Source: CAVQBL01 sp963710715
GTDB taxonomy: Bacteria; Pseudomonadota; Gammaproteobacteria; DSM-16500
Length of the DNA stretch: 64,000 nt
Direction of reading: 5' to 3'
Assembly: GCA_963710715.1 (NCBI GenBank)
Contig: CAVQBL010000014.1
Location: 310,001-374,000, forward strand
Shown here: piece after piece, positions 36,848 to 46,861 of the stretch
Layout of the letters: each line of letters opens with the position of its first letter
Numbering within the stretch: position 1 is the first letter of the stretch
Notes under the pieces: generated by a model
What the model was told of the DNA's origin: nothing
Databases searched by the model: none
The model's input: the letters and a program-made list of their open reading frames with translations, nothing else
Made by a program: the position numbers and the translations under genes

Positions 36848-37828
36848 ATGACTAAAAAAATTCATCATACACTGACTATTCCTGACCACCTTGGCGGCAT
36901 GCGGCTTGATCAAGCATTGACAAAATTGCTGCCGGATTACTCGCGTACCCAAATTCAAGAATGGATAAAAAATGCCGCAGTTACCTTGGATGGTAGCGTA
37001 TCTAAAGCAAAAACCATTGTTCTAGGCAGTGAAACCGTCACAATTCATGCGGAATTAAAATCACAACCTGAATGGCAAGCTCAAGCGATTGAGTTAAATA
37101 TTGTTTATGAAGATGAAGCTTTATTAGTGATCAATAAACCGGTGGGAATGGTAGTGCATCCAGGAGCAGGAAATCCAGATAATACCCTGTTAAATGCACT
37201 GCTTTACCACAGGCCTCTGCTACAAAAATTACCACGTGCAGGCATTATACACCGCCTGGATAAAGACACATCCGGTTTAATGGTTGTCGCAAAAACACCT
37301 GCTGCATTAACAAGCTTATCTAAGCAGCTGAAAGCACGAACTATTACACGGATTTATCAAGCCATTGTTTTGGGTGTTTTAACCAGTGGAGGAACGGTTT
37401 CTGAGCCTATAGGACGCCATCCTATTTCACGAAAACGCATGGCTGTTATTGATACCGGGAAACCTTCTATTACCCATTATCGGATTATAGAACGTTATCG
37501 AGCTTACACACGCATTAAAGTTCAGCTAGAAACCGGCCGTACGCATCAAATTCGTGTTCACATGGCACATATTCATCATCCTGTGCTGGGAGATCAAACT
37601 TATGGCGGCCGATTACAACTTCCTAAAGGAGCAAGTCCTGCACTTATTGATAAACTCCGCCAGTTTAAGCGTCAAGCGCTGCATGCCAGCGAGCTTGGTT
37701 TAACTCATCCGATTACGCAAAAATTAATGACGTGGCAGGCGTCGATGCCGGGGGATATGAGTGAGTTGATTGAGGTTCTAAAGCAGGATGCAGTTAGCGG
37801 GGACGAGCGCACAAGTAGAATATATTAA
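36848..37828 (+). CDS. rluD: 23S rRNA pseudouridine synthase RluD
   Basis: 326 residues, the same length as E. coli RluD. It has an N-terminal S4 domain (MRLDQALTKLLPDYSR) and the RluA-type catalytic motif HRLDKDTSGLMVVAKT with Asp138, plus GRTHQIRVHMAH. It makes the pseudouridines of helix 69. The frame is open further upstream (36761, 36836); ATG 36848 gives the family length. Divergent from bamD and followed by pgeF, a conserved order. Confidence 0.95.
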   Translation: MTKKIHHTLTIPDHLGGMRLDQALTKLLPDYSRTQIQEWIKNAAVTLDGSVSKAKTIVLGSETVTIHAELKSQPEWQAQAIELNIVYEDEALLVINKPVGMVVHPGAGNPDNTLLNALLYHRPLLQKLPRAGIIHRLDKDTSGLMVVAKTPAALTSLSKQLKARTITRIYQAIVLGVLTSGGTVSEPIGRHPISRKRMAVIDTGKPSITHYRIIERYRAYTRIKVQLETGRTHQIRVHMAHIHHPVLGDQTYGGRLQLPKGASPALIDKLRQFKRQALHASELGLTHPITQKLMTWQASMPGDMSELIEVLKQDAVSGDERTSRIY

Positions 37829-37871
37829 ATAATTATCCTAGAATACCAATTTATTTATCTGAAGAGCTATT

Positions 37872-38600
37872 ATGAATTTCATCCAACCCAACTGGCTCGC
37901 GCCTAATAACATTAAAGCTTGTACTACATTACGTACAAATGGAGAAAATCATCCCAACTTCAACTTAGCAACACATGTGGGAGATGATTTAAAAAAAGTT
38001 CTTGAAAACCGCGCGCAATTAAAAGAGTTATTAAAATTACCCAGTGAACCAATATGGCTTAAACAAATACATAGCTCGGTTGTTGTAAAAGCACTGCCCA
38101 AGAATAGAGACACCGAAGCGGATGCTTCATTTACAGATCAAGCAAACAAAGTCTGTGTCGTACTCACTGCAGATTGCTTACCTATCTTAGTTTGCGATCG
38201 CAAAGGAACGCATGTTGCTGCTATTCATGCAGGTTGGCGTGGCTTAGCGGGAGGCGTTATTGAAGCGACGCTAAAAGCCTTAAACCTCCCCCATCAAGAA
38301 TTGATTGTTTGGCTAGGTCCTGCAATCAGCCAACATCATTATGAAATTGGTGAAGAGGTTTATCATACTTTTATAAATAAAAATCCTGAACTGATAGCTG
38401 CTTTTGCTCCCACCACCAAAAAAGATCATTGGTTAGCAGATCTCTACACATTAGCTCGTTTATGTTTTAAAAAACAAGGAGTTAAGAATGTTTTTGGTGG
38501 TGATTACTGCACTTATAAAGATTTAAAAAGCTTTTATTCCTACCGCCGCGATGGCGAAAAAACTGGCCGCATGGCTAGTTTAATTTGGATCCAATCCTAG
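37872..38600 (+). CDS. pgeF: Peptidoglycan editing factor/polyphenol oxidase family
   Basis: 242 residues. HAGWRGLAGGVIEATL and LTADCLPILV are the family signature with Cys/His metal ligands, and the C-terminal YSYRRDGEKTGRMASLIW is conserved. The E. coli homologue (YfiH) removes wrongly incorporated residues in cell-wall precursors. Located after rluD as in many gammaproteobacteria. Confidence 0.92.
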   Translation: MNFIQPNWLAPNNIKACTTLRTNGENHPNFNLATHVGDDLKKVLENRAQLKELLKLPSEPIWLKQIHSSVVVKALPKNRDTEADASFTDQANKVCVVLTADCLPILVCDRKGTHVAAIHAGWRGLAGGVIEATLKALNLPHQELIVWLGPAISQHHYEIGEEVYHTFINKNPELIAAFAPTTKKDHWLADLYTLARLCFKKQGVKNVFGGDYCTYKDLKSFYSYRRDGEKTGRMASLIWIQS

Positions 38601-38675
38601 GATAAGAGTTCACCTGAAAGCAAATAAAGTGTACAATATATACCTTTTTATAAATTCAATATCGGGGTTATTAAA

Positions 38676-40067
38676 ATGCAACGATTTATGCGTACTATAA
38701 TTGTGCTAATCATTTCTTTGGGATGTTTATTATCAAGCCTAAGCAGTTTTGCTGGCTCTCCTGCTATTACCGACAGTTTAGCACCCATGTTACAAAAAGC
38801 TTTACCCGCTATTGTTAATATTCGTGCACAAATTAAAGTAACAGACTTTAATATGCTCAATAAATTACAACAACGTAAAAAAGGGAATCAGCAACAAAAT
38901 AATGATGATGAACCTATGCCAGATAAAATGCTTTCCGTTGGCTCAGGTGTCATCGTGGATGCAAACAAAGGCTACATAATCACGAATGCGCACGTGGTCG
39001 ACGAGGCACAAACAGTGATAGTCACCTTAAGCGATGCTCATCGTTACACTGCCAAAATCATTGGTATGGATAGACCTTCTGACATTGCACTGTTACAAAT
39101 CCAAGCTAAAAATTTAACTGCTATTCCAATCAGTGATTCAAATAACTTAAAAGTGGGTGACTTTGTTGCTGCAATCGGCAACCCATTTGGCTTAAGCCAA
39201 ACTGTCACATCAGGCATTGTGAGTGCACTGGGTCGCACCACTCTTGGCTTTGAAAGCTTTGAAAACTTTATTCAAACCGATGCGCCCATTAATCCAGGAA
39301 ATTCAGGGGGTGCCTTAATTAACACGCAAGGGCAATTAATTGGTATCAACACTGCCATTCTTTCTCCCGATCGCGGCAGCATTGGAATTGGTTTTGCTAT
39401 TCCATCTAATATGGCAAAAAGTGTCATGCAACAATTGATACAGTTTGGTGATGTAAAACGTGGCGCGCTTGGCATTGGCGCACAAGATATTACACCGGAT
39501 TTAGCAACTGCATTGAACTTGAATACAACCAAAGGCGCTGCTGTCACAGAAATTATTCCAAATTCATCTGCAGAAAGTGCGGGATTTGAAGTAGGAGATA
39601 TCATTACTGCAGTCAATGATAACGAAGTAAAAAATGCAAATGACTTAATAAATGGAATTGCTTTTTTACGCGTCGATTCTAAAGCGAATATTCGCCTTTT
39701 ACGAAATAATAAAACTAAGACTATAACTGCTACACTAACAGATCCAAACAAACGCAGAGAAATAGGGAAATCACTCAATCCTTTCTTGTTTGGTGTTGGG
39801 CTAAAAGATTTTAGCGCGCTGATTCCGGGCCATGGCAATGTACAAGGTGTTGCAATAGTCACCATAGAAGAAGATAGTAATGCATGGCAAGCTGATTTGC
39901 GTCCAGGGGATATTATTGTTGCAACTAATTCAAATGGCAAAAAACAAAAAATAAATAGCATTGCTGATTTAACAAAAATAGCCAACAGCGCCAAAGACTC
40001 ACTCGTACTCAATGTACTACGTGGGCCTGGGGCGGTGTTTTTAGTGATTAATCGGGAAGAGGCTTAA
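38676..40067 (+). CDS. degQ: Periplasmic serine endoprotease, DegQ/DegP type
   Basis: 463 residues: a signal peptide (to about residue 26, SSFAGS), trypsin-like domain with His106 (TNAHVVD), Asp136 (SDIALLQI) and Ser210 (NPGNSGGAL), then two PDZ domains. The Q-linker 65-80 is short and Gln/Asn-rich, more like DegQ than DegP. It degrades or chaperones misfolded envelope proteins. GGGG lies upstream of the ATG. Confidence 0.93.
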   Translation: MQRFMRTIIVLIISLGCLLSSLSSFAGSPAITDSLAPMLQKALPAIVNIRAQIKVTDFNMLNKLQQRKKGNQQQNNDDEPMPDKMLSVGSGVIVDANKGYIITNAHVVDEAQTVIVTLSDAHRYTAKIIGMDRPSDIALLQIQAKNLTAIPISDSNNLKVGDFVAAIGNPFGLSQTVTSGIVSALGRTTLGFESFENFIQTDAPINPGNSGGALINTQGQLIGINTAILSPDRGSIGIGFAIPSNMAKSVMQQLIQFGDVKRGALGIGAQDITPDLATALNLNTTKGAAVTEIIPNSSAESAGFEVGDIITAVNDNEVKNANDLINGIAFLRVDSKANIRLLRNNKTKTITATLTDPNKRREIGKSLNPFLFGVGLKDFSALIPGHGNVQGVAIVTIEEDSNAWQADLRPGDIIVATNSNGKKQKINSIADLTKIANSAKDSLVLNVLRGPGAVFLVINREEA

Positions 40068-40078
40068 AACAATATCGC

Positions 40079-40192
40079 CGTCATTGCGAACTCTGCGCTT
40101 CTCTGCAGAGTGAAGCAATCCAGAGTAATACTGCAACGTTCCCTGGATTGCTTCATCCCGCAAAGAACAAGAGCGCGGGATTCGCAATGACG
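40079..40192. repeat. Dispersed palindromic repeat, full-size copy
   Basis: 114 bases, beginning CGTCATTGCGAA and ending TTCGCAATGACG. An inner pair GAAGCAATCCAG/CTGGATTGCTTC gives a two-hairpin fold. It fills the gap between degQ and the efflux operon. Confidence 0.85.
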
Positions 40193-40219
40193 AAATGATA
40201 AACGAGGATATTTTATTTT

Positions 40220-41317
40220 ATGTCTAAACAAATGCTACGCATGCTAATTATTGTTAGCATTGTATTCGCTCTCATATTTGGTTGGTATGGTGCAAAAAAA
40301 ATTATGTTTGGCTGGTTCATGAGTCACTATGAACCACCGCCGGTTACTGTTTCTGCTAGCACTGCTTCAACAAAAATTTGGCAATCTTATTTAACGTCTG
40401 TTGGAACACTCACTGCAGTCAATGGCGTGGACATTAGTTCTGAAGCACCCGGAATCGTCAAAGAAATTTTATTTAAATCAGGACAATCCGTTCAACAAGG
40501 TGACACGCTTGTGCTGCTTGACACCAGCGTTGAAGCAGCACAGCTGAAAGATAATAAAGCACGCTTAAAACTCGCTCAGCTTAATTATGATCGTAATAAA
40601 TCACTGTCACTGAAAAAAACCGTTTCACAATCGACGATGGATAACCTGCTTGCACAATTACAAGAAGCTCAAGCCGGTGTTGAAACAATCGAAGCCAAAA
40701 TAAAACAAAAAACCATTACCGCCCCTTTCAGTGGCAAAATTGGCATTTGTCAAATTAATGTTGGCGAATATGTTTCAGCTGGAACAACTATGGTCTCACT
40801 GCAAGCGCTTGATCCACTGCGTGTAAAATTTAGCTTACCTGAACAATATGTTTCAGAACTTTATGTACAACAGCCCATTGACATCAATATTAATTTATCC
40901 GGTGGAACAGCTGTGGCCGGCGAAATCAATGCTATCAATTCCAAAGTCGATCAAACAACACGTAACATTCTCGTGCAAGCAACCATTCCAAATAAAGATT
41001 CACGCTTATATCCTGGTATGTTTGCAGCGGTAAAAATCTGGCTACGTGAGCAAAAAAATATTGTCGTATTGCCACAGACTGCTATTTCTTACAGTCTGCA
41101 TGGCGATTCTGTTTTCATCATTAAAGAAGAAGGCAAAGACAAAAAAGGTAATCCACTGTTACACGCCTATCGTCAATATGTAAAAATTGGCGAACGCCGC
41201 GATAATGAAGTTTCTATTCTTGAAGGTGTAAAAGAAGGTGACCAAATCGTCACATCAGGGCAGCTTAAACTACAAAATGGAACACATATTATAATTGATA
41301 ACAGCGTGGAGCTCTAA
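40220..41317 (+). CDS. RND efflux periplasmic adaptor (membrane fusion protein)
   Basis: 365 residues. One N-terminal membrane anchor (about 8-28), a lipoyl half-motif pair (GIVKEILFKSGQSVQQGDTLVLLD and ITAPFSGKIGICQINVGEYV), an alpha-hairpin between them and beta-barrel/membrane-proximal domains after. It links the inner-membrane pump to an outer-membrane channel. Three bases before the pump gene. No outer-membrane TolC partner follows. Confidence 0.93.
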   Translation: MSKQMLRMLIIVSIVFALIFGWYGAKKIMFGWFMSHYEPPPVTVSASTASTKIWQSYLTSVGTLTAVNGVDISSEAPGIVKEILFKSGQSVQQGDTLVLLDTSVEAAQLKDNKARLKLAQLNYDRNKSLSLKKTVSQSTMDNLLAQLQEAQAGVETIEAKIKQKTITAPFSGKIGICQINVGEYVSAGTTMVSLQALDPLRVKFSLPEQYVSELYVQQPIDININLSGGTAVAGEINAINSKVDQTTRNILVQATIPNKDSRLYPGMFAAVKIWLREQKNIVVLPQTAISYSLHGDSVFIIKEEGKDKKGNPLLHAYRQYVKIGERRDNEVSILEGVKEGDQIVTSGQLKLQNGTHIIIDNSVEL

Positions 41318-41320
41318 TTC

Positions 41321-44300
41321 ATGAACTTCACTGATATTTTTGTTCGTCGACCGGTTCTTGCCTGCGTTGTTAGCTTGATCATCTTATTGTTTGGCTTAAG
41401 AGCCATGAGCGACTTGCCGTTGCGTCAATTTCCCAAAATGTCGAATACGGTTATCAGTGTCACCACCACCTACCCTGGCGCCAATGCAGAATTAGTAGAA
41501 GGTTTTATTACTTCACGTTTGCAAAAATCCATCGCGGGAGCGGATGGTATTGATTACCTCACTGCACAAAGTATGGAAGGCATCAGCACTATCAATGCCA
41601 ATATCAAATTGAATTATGATCCCAACACGGCCATGACTGAAATCATGGCAAAAGTTGCCGAAGCGCGCAACGACTTACCCAAAGAAAGCAATCAGCCCAT
41701 TATTCAAAAAGCCACTGGTAGCTCAATGGCTCTGATGTATATTAGTTTTAATAGCAAAAACATGAATACGCAAGAAATCACGGATTATGTTGCGCGTGTA
41801 GTACAACCTAAATTACAAACTATCAGTGGTGTTTCTGCGGCTGAAATTTTAGGTGGTAAAACATATGCAATGCGCATCTGGTTGAATACACAAAAAATGG
41901 CTGCATTGAATATCACAACCGCGGATGTCGTCACTGCTTTGCAAAATGAAAATTTTCAAGCGGCCGCTGGACAAGTCAAGGGTAATTTCGTTTCATTTAA
42001 TATCAACACTCGAAGCGATTTAAATAACTCAGCGCAATTTGCTGATATTGTAGTTAAACATGATAATAATACTCTCGTTCGTCTTAAAGATGTAGCAGAA
42101 ATCCACTTAGGTGCAGAAACTTATGATTCATCGGTCATTTTTAATGGGAAATCTGCCGTATTCATTGGCATGAAAAGCACACCGACAGCAAATCCTTTAA
42201 CCGTCATTAGCGATGTCAAAAAAATGCTGCCAGAATTACAAGTCAATTATCCACCGGGTTTTGAATCAAAAGTTGTTTATGACAGTACGGAATACATTCG
42301 CAGCTCCATTCATGAAGTGATTCAAAGTATTGCTGAAGCAACGATGATTGTGATTCTCGTCGTGTTTTTATTTTTAGGTACCTTACGCACAGTCACTATT
42401 CCTGTTATCACTATCCCATTGTCACTCATTGGCGTTTGCTCGTTAATGCTCGCAATGGGTTATTCACTGAATTTGCTCACACTACTTGCTATGGTACTCG
42501 CTATTGGTTTAGTGGTAGACGATGCCATTGTAGTCGTTGAAAATATTTATCGTCACATTGAAGAAGGTTTACAGCCCTTTGAAGCTGCTCTTAAAGGTGC
42601 GCGCGAAATTGCTGTACCCATTATTACCATGACAACGACTCTTGCAGCTGTGTATGCACCCATTGGATTCATGACTGGCCTTACTGGTGCATTATTTAAA
42701 GAGTTTGCTTTTACACTTGCTTTTTCTGTCATTATTTCAGGTGTGGTTGCATTAACGCTTTCACCCATGATGTGCTCAAAAATTTTATCGCACTCTATTT
42801 CACAGCAACGTTTCGTGCATTATATTGATAAAACATTTGAAAAATTTAAAAATTACTATGAGCAGCGTTTACGTTTAGCCTTAAATTTCCGTTCAGTCAC
42901 TGTTGTATTTGCGGCGATTATTTTACTGGCTTGTGGTTTATTAGCATTAACAACCAAAACTGAGCTCGCGCCTGAAGAAGATCAAAGTGTTTTATTTGCT
43001 TCTTTAACTGCACCCGCTTATTCTAATATTAATTATTTAACTCAATTTACCAAAAAATTAGATAAAATTTATCAAAGCATTCCTGAAGCCCAAGATTATT
43101 TTATTGTAAATGGGATGGGCGCACAAAATAATGCGATTTCAGGACTCATACTCAAACCCTGGAATGGACGCAAAAAAAGTCAAAGCAAAGTGGGAGCAGT
43201 ACTGAATCCTGAGCTCAGCAAAATTGCTGGGCTGAATTCTATTGCCTTCCCATTACCTTCCATTCCAGGTTCCAATGATGGCTTACCCATTCAGTTTGTA
43301 GTCACTTCAACCATGGATCGCTCTGTGATTCAACAAGTCATGCAAAAATTATTGGATGCTGCTAAAAAAAGTGGTTTATTTATGTTTGTTGATAGTGATT
43401 TGAAATTTGAAAAACCACAATTAGTCATCAACATTGATAGAAACAAAGCCGGCTTGATGGGTGTGCATACCTCCACCATTGGTAGTGCATTAGCCACTAT
43501 GTTAGGTGGCGGTAACGTCAATCGCTTTAGCCGTGAAGGTAAAAGTTATCTCGTGATTCCTCAAGTACCGGATGAATTTCGTATCAACCCAGATAAATTA
43601 AAAGAAATTTATGTTCAAGCGGATGCACAAAAAGAATTAGTTCCACTCTCTAGCGTTATTAGCATGGAAATGACTGTTATTCCAAATCAATTAAGTCAAT
43701 TCCAACAATTAAGCTCAGCGACACTGCAAGGTATGATGTTACCCGGTAAATCCATCACACAAGGACTTGCATTTTTAAGTGCTGAAGCGAAAAAAATCTT
43801 TCCTACTGGCGTGACATTTGATTACAGCGGTCAATCACGTCAAGCGATGCACGAAGGAAATGCGATGCTTTACACCTTTTTATTTGCAATGATTATTATT
43901 TATTTAGTGTTGTCAGCGCAATTTGAAAGTTTCCGTGATCCATTAATCATTCTTATCAGTGTTCCAATGTCCATTGCTGGCGCATTAATCCCATTAAACA
44001 TAGGGCTTGCTACATTAAATATTTATACGGGCATTGGTTTGGTGACATTAATTGGCTTGATTAGTAAGCACGGAATTTTGATGGTGGATTTTGCCAATAA
44101 AATTCAAGAACACGAAGGTTTAGATGCGCATGCTGCGATTATTAAAGCAGCCACATTACGCTTGCGTCCCATCTTGATGACTACAGCGGCAATGGTGCTC
44201 GGTGTGGTACCTCTCATTTTAGCCAGCGGTGCAGGCGCAAGAAGCCGTTTTGATATTGGTTTAGTGATTGCATCGGGCATGTTAATTGGAACGTGTTTTA

Positions 44301-44404
44301 CATTATTTGTTGTACCCACAATGTATACGCTGTTTGCGAAAAACCGTGCTGTGCATCATAAAAAAGTTCAAGTGAAAACTGACGCTGAAGTTCAAACAAT
44401 ATAA
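41321..44404 (+). CDS. RND-family multidrug efflux permease
   Basis: 1027 residues, full length for an HAE-1 pump. Twelve membrane segments, two large periplasmic loops, and the proton-relay Asp pair in LAIGLVVDDAIVVVENIYRHIEEG. The N-terminal FVRRPVLACVVSLIILLFG and conserved PLRQFPKM are typical of the MexF/MdtB-like branch. It drives drug or metabolite export by proton motive force with the upstream adaptor. Confidence 0.95.
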   Translation: MNFTDIFVRRPVLACVVSLIILLFGLRAMSDLPLRQFPKMSNTVISVTTTYPGANAELVEGFITSRLQKSIAGADGIDYLTAQSMEGISTINANIKLNYDPNTAMTEIMAKVAEARNDLPKESNQPIIQKATGSSMALMYISFNSKNMNTQEITDYVARVVQPKLQTISGVSAAEILGGKTYAMRIWLNTQKMAALNITTADVVTALQNENFQAAAGQVKGNFVSFNINTRSDLNNSAQFADIVVKHDNNTLVRLKDVAEIHLGAETYDSSVIFNGKSAVFIGMKSTPTANPLTVISDVKKMLPELQVNYPPGFESKVVYDSTEYIRSSIHEVIQSIAEATMIVILVVFLFLGTLRTVTIPVITIPLSLIGVCSLMLAMGYSLNLLTLLAMVLAIGLVVDDAIVVVENIYRHIEEGLQPFEAALKGAREIAVPIITMTTTLAAVYAPIGFMTGLTGALFKEFAFTLAFSVIISGVVALTLSPMMCSKILSHSISQQRFVHYIDKTFEKFKNYYEQRLRLALNFRSVTVVFAAIILLACGLLALTTKTELAPEEDQSVLFASLTAPAYSNINYLTQFTKKLDKIYQSIPEAQDYFIVNGMGAQNNAISGLILKPWNGRKKSQSKVGAVLNPELSKIAGLNSIAFPLPSIPGSNDGLPIQFVVTSTMDRSVIQQVMQKLLDAAKKSGLFMFVDSDLKFEKPQLVINIDRNKAGLMGVHTSTIGSALATMLGGGNVNRFSREGKSYLVIPQVPDEFRINPDKLKEIYVQADAQKELVPLSSVISMEMTVIPNQLSQFQQLSSATLQGMMLPGKSITQGLAFLSAEAKKIFPTGVTFDYSGQSRQAMHEGNAMLYTFLFAMIIIYLVLSAQFESFRDPLIILISVPMSIAGALIPLNIGLATLNIYTGIGLVTLIGLISKHGILMVDFANKIQEHEGLDAHAAIIKAATLRLRPILMTTAAMVLGVVPLILASGAGARSRFDIGLVIASGMLIGTCFTLFVVPTMYTLFAKNRAVHHKKVQVKTDAEVQTI

Positions 44405-44461
44405 ATTACGCAGCGATTCTATCATCGATAACAAGCAGGAATGACAAATAGAGGGGTGTAT

Positions 44462-45517
44462 ATGCGGCAACGTGTGAATAAGACAAATCTGCCAATTTCT
44501 GGGCAGCAAGATTCTAAATTAGAAAATACTATAGTGAAATTTATAGAAGGTAATAAATCAAAAGCAATAGCACAACTTGCAGCACAGGAAAATAGCCTTG
44601 AAGCTATTCAGTATCTTGCCAAGCTAAGTATCGAAAATAAAAATTGGCGAGGTAAACCCAAACCAAATGTACGGAGTGGATTATTTTTATGTACTATGGC
44701 TTTAATGTTGGGATCAAAAGAAAGCTGGATACAAAAATTTTTAGATACGTATGCAGAAGATCCTAACTACCACTACCATAAATACCATGACTTAGCACGT
44801 CATTATAAACATACTTTAGATGAATATATAGATAAGATCAAAAAAAAGAAAAAGCTCAGCGAAATGAAACTTCTCAATCCACTCTCTGCTATATTAGAAT
44901 ATGCAAATGATATTGATGGCGAAATAAAGGAAAAGTTAAGCAGCGCTGCAGCAGGGGGAAATGCGGTGTTATATGCTCGAGCTGAATACAAGGCATACGT
45001 GGAAGTACACGGCTTTAATTTGTCTGATGTAACAAAAGGTGCAAAAAAAGCTCTTAATGTTGACAATGATTATTTGAAAAATGAATCAAACAAACGAACA
45101 ATGTACGCTACTGAGCTTCCCCAACGAGATGAAACATGGCCAGAGAGCATTAATATTAAAGAAATATTAGCATCAGACTCAAAATCAGAAAACGTAGAAT
45201 CTTCAGCTGCAATAGTATCAACAGATGAACTTAATATAGAGGAACAACCCACTCCCCCAGGTGGTTTACTTTTTGCTGTTCCTGACTCAACACCTTTTTC
45301 ATATGCTGTTATTACTAATCAATTAGGGAATGCAGTAGCACAAACCTCAACTTTGAAAACAGAAAACACAGACGCTAAGGAGCAAAATCAAAATGACAAC
45401 TTAGCTTCAAACTTACATAGTTTACCTCCTGTACCAACACGTGTTCCTGAACAACCGATACCTTCTGCTCCGCCAGTTGATGATCGAGCTCGACAGGTAT
45501 TTGTCCCCGCATGCTAA
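44462..45517 (+). CDS. Sel1-like helical protein with Pro-rich PSAP tail, effector candidate
   Basis: 351 residues. The N-terminal ~200 residues are alpha-helical. A module with AAQENSLEAIQYLAKL followed by RSGLFLCTMALMLG matches in pattern two modules of the 946-residue protein at 49962. The last ~110 residues are Pro/Ser/Thr-rich, ending LPPVPTRVPEQPIPSAPP. ATG 44462 is chosen for GAGGGG 6 bases upstream; an in-frame ATG is at 44441. No PmrA box seen. It follows the RND pump by 57 bases and may depend on read-through or its own weak promoter. Confidence 0.6.
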   Translation: MRQRVNKTNLPISGQQDSKLENTIVKFIEGNKSKAIAQLAAQENSLEAIQYLAKLSIENKNWRGKPKPNVRSGLFLCTMALMLGSKESWIQKFLDTYAEDPNYHYHKYHDLARHYKHTLDEYIDKIKKKKKLSEMKLLNPLSAILEYANDIDGEIKEKLSSAAAGGNAVLYARAEYKAYVEVHGFNLSDVTKGAKKALNVDNDYLKNESNKRTMYATELPQRDETWPESINIKEILASDSKSENVESSAAIVSTDELNIEEQPTPPGGLLFAVPDSTPFSYAVITNQLGNAVAQTSTLKTENTDAKEQNQNDNLASNLHSLPPVPTRVPEQPIPSAPPVDDRARQVFVPAC

Positions 45518-45890
45518 ATACAGATAGCAGCATTGCTAGCATGGATAGAACATTTTTCAGGACGACAGGAACGAGCTGAGAGAATTTTTAACTCGCTATA
45601 ATATTGCGTATGACGAGAAATATCTTTGGGACTGACTTATGCGCTTTCAGCGCGGGGAGGGTGGGGTGATTCATTTACCCAGGCCGGCGGATGCAAAAAG
45701 ACGCATCCTTGGCCCGGGCTAAACTACGTTTTTTAGCCTTCGGCCAATAAAATGCATAAATTTTAATGAGGTAACCCTGAGTTTTTGTCGTGTACAAGCC
45801 TAACTAATCCGCTTCGCGGAAAAATGATAGTAAGGACAAAAGGTTATAATTTTGTCCCTAGAAGAGCTAACTCTCATGGACCCCGTGTTT
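45518..45890. other. Intergenic stretch with hairpin and gene debris
   Basis: No supported gene. It holds a GC-rich hairpin near 45680-45722 (GGATGC/GCATCC core, CCC/GGG base). A stretch at 45541-45563 resembles 59990-60010 (both read GATAGAACATT.TTCAGGA). A short open end near 45573-45635 looks like a lost C-terminus. Confidence 0.4.
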
Positions 45891-45923
45891 CTTAATATTT
45901 TCTTAAGGTCAAATGATTAAAAT
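45891..45923 (+). promoter_or_regulatory. PmrA/QseB-type box and -10 for the ankyrin gene
   Basis: CTTAAT (45891-45896), ATTTT, CTTAAG (45902-45907), 10 bases, TAAAAT (45918-45923). Same spacing as the boxes at 22559 and 29650. The ankyrin gene starts 37 bases after the -10. Confidence 0.72.
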
Positions 45924-45960
45924 ATATTGATTGAAAATAGAAAAACGAGGATTAAAAAAC

Positions 45961-46821
45961 ATGCCTACGCATCCAAAAAGTGGTGTAACGGGAGGAGCAA
46001 AAGCGGCTGAAATGGAAGTAGTAGCAGCACCCGAAACAAAAGATAGCATGAATGTAACATCCGGGGCATTCCAAGTCATGATACCCACGCCCAAGCAACC
46101 CACAGATCTGCAATTGTTGAACACGCTATTTAGACTTTTAGGGGATACAGAGAAAAGAATAATAGAAATTAAAAATTTTTTAAATAGACATTCGCATCTC
46201 ATTAATATGGTTTACCCAGCTAAATTTAGTCCAATTAAATTTCCTAATGGGTTTGAAATCGGTTGTGTCAATTGTAGGCCGATTACTTTTGCTATAGCGC
46301 AAGGCGATTCTGAATTAGTTAAACTTTTATTAAACTGTGGTGCAGATTATTCATTAGAAATAAAAGATGGAAATTCGCCACGTATGGATATCTTGAGAGA
46401 GACATTGAATAATTTAATGGAGCCAACAGAAGCAAAGAAAATTTTTGATTTGTTATGCGCGCCAATTCAGGCACAATCATTCTCTGTTTCTTCGTCATCG
46501 GCAGTAGTACCTCCTCAACAACAATCTTTTGTTCCACCGCCCTCATACAGCCTGCCTTCTATGTGGCAGCCTTTCCCCTCACCACCACTTTATAATCCTT
46601 TTTATACGGACCAACGTTATTTGCCACTTGCCACAAATTCTCTTCTTATGGCACCACCTTTCCTTCCATCATCTAGTTCCTCTAGTGCGGTCTCAAACTT
46701 ACCACCACTTGCAAGTTCCAACTTTTCCCCGAGTTTTTTTTCAAATAACAATGGAAATTTTAATACTTCGGGATCATTTACTACTGGAGTTCCATCAAGT
46801 ACACCAAAGTCGTACATATAA
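45961..46821 (+). CDS. Ankyrin-repeat protein with Pro/Ser-rich tail, effector candidate
   Basis: 286 residues. A repeat matching the ankyrin consensus is visible near residues 100-135 (RPITFAIAQGDSELVKLLLNCGADYSL), flanked by degenerate helices. The C-terminal 130 residues are Pro/Ser/Phe/Asn-rich with two PPxY motifs (PPSY, PPLY). ATG 45961 has ACGAGGA upstream; the frame is open from TTG 45931. A PmrA/QseB-like box and -10 precede it. Ankyrin proteins are common type IV effectors in Legionellales; secretion is inferred. Confidence 0.68.
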   Translation: MPTHPKSGVTGGAKAAEMEVVAAPETKDSMNVTSGAFQVMIPTPKQPTDLQLLNTLFRLLGDTEKRIIEIKNFLNRHSHLINMVYPAKFSPIKFPNGFEIGCVNCRPITFAIAQGDSELVKLLLNCGADYSLEIKDGNSPRMDILRETLNNLMEPTEAKKIFDLLCAPIQAQSFSVSSSSAVVPPQQQSFVPPPSYSLPSMWQPFPSPPLYNPFYTDQRYLPLATNSLLMAPPFLPSSSSSSAVSNLPPLASSNFSPSFFSNNNGNFNTSGSFTTGVPSSTPKSYI

Positions 46822-46861
46822 GTTAAAAAATTATTTCAAATAATTATTTTTGGTAAACCTA

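Noticed and set aside
39272..40012. 246-codon minus-strand ORF inside degQ
   Set aside because: Antisense shadow of degQ; composition follows the complementary strand and no family is recognised.
46319..46843. Out-of-frame ORFs over the ankyrin protein tail
   Set aside because: Pro/Ser-rich codons produce long open shadows; the in-frame product has the ankyrin motif, ribosome site and promoter.
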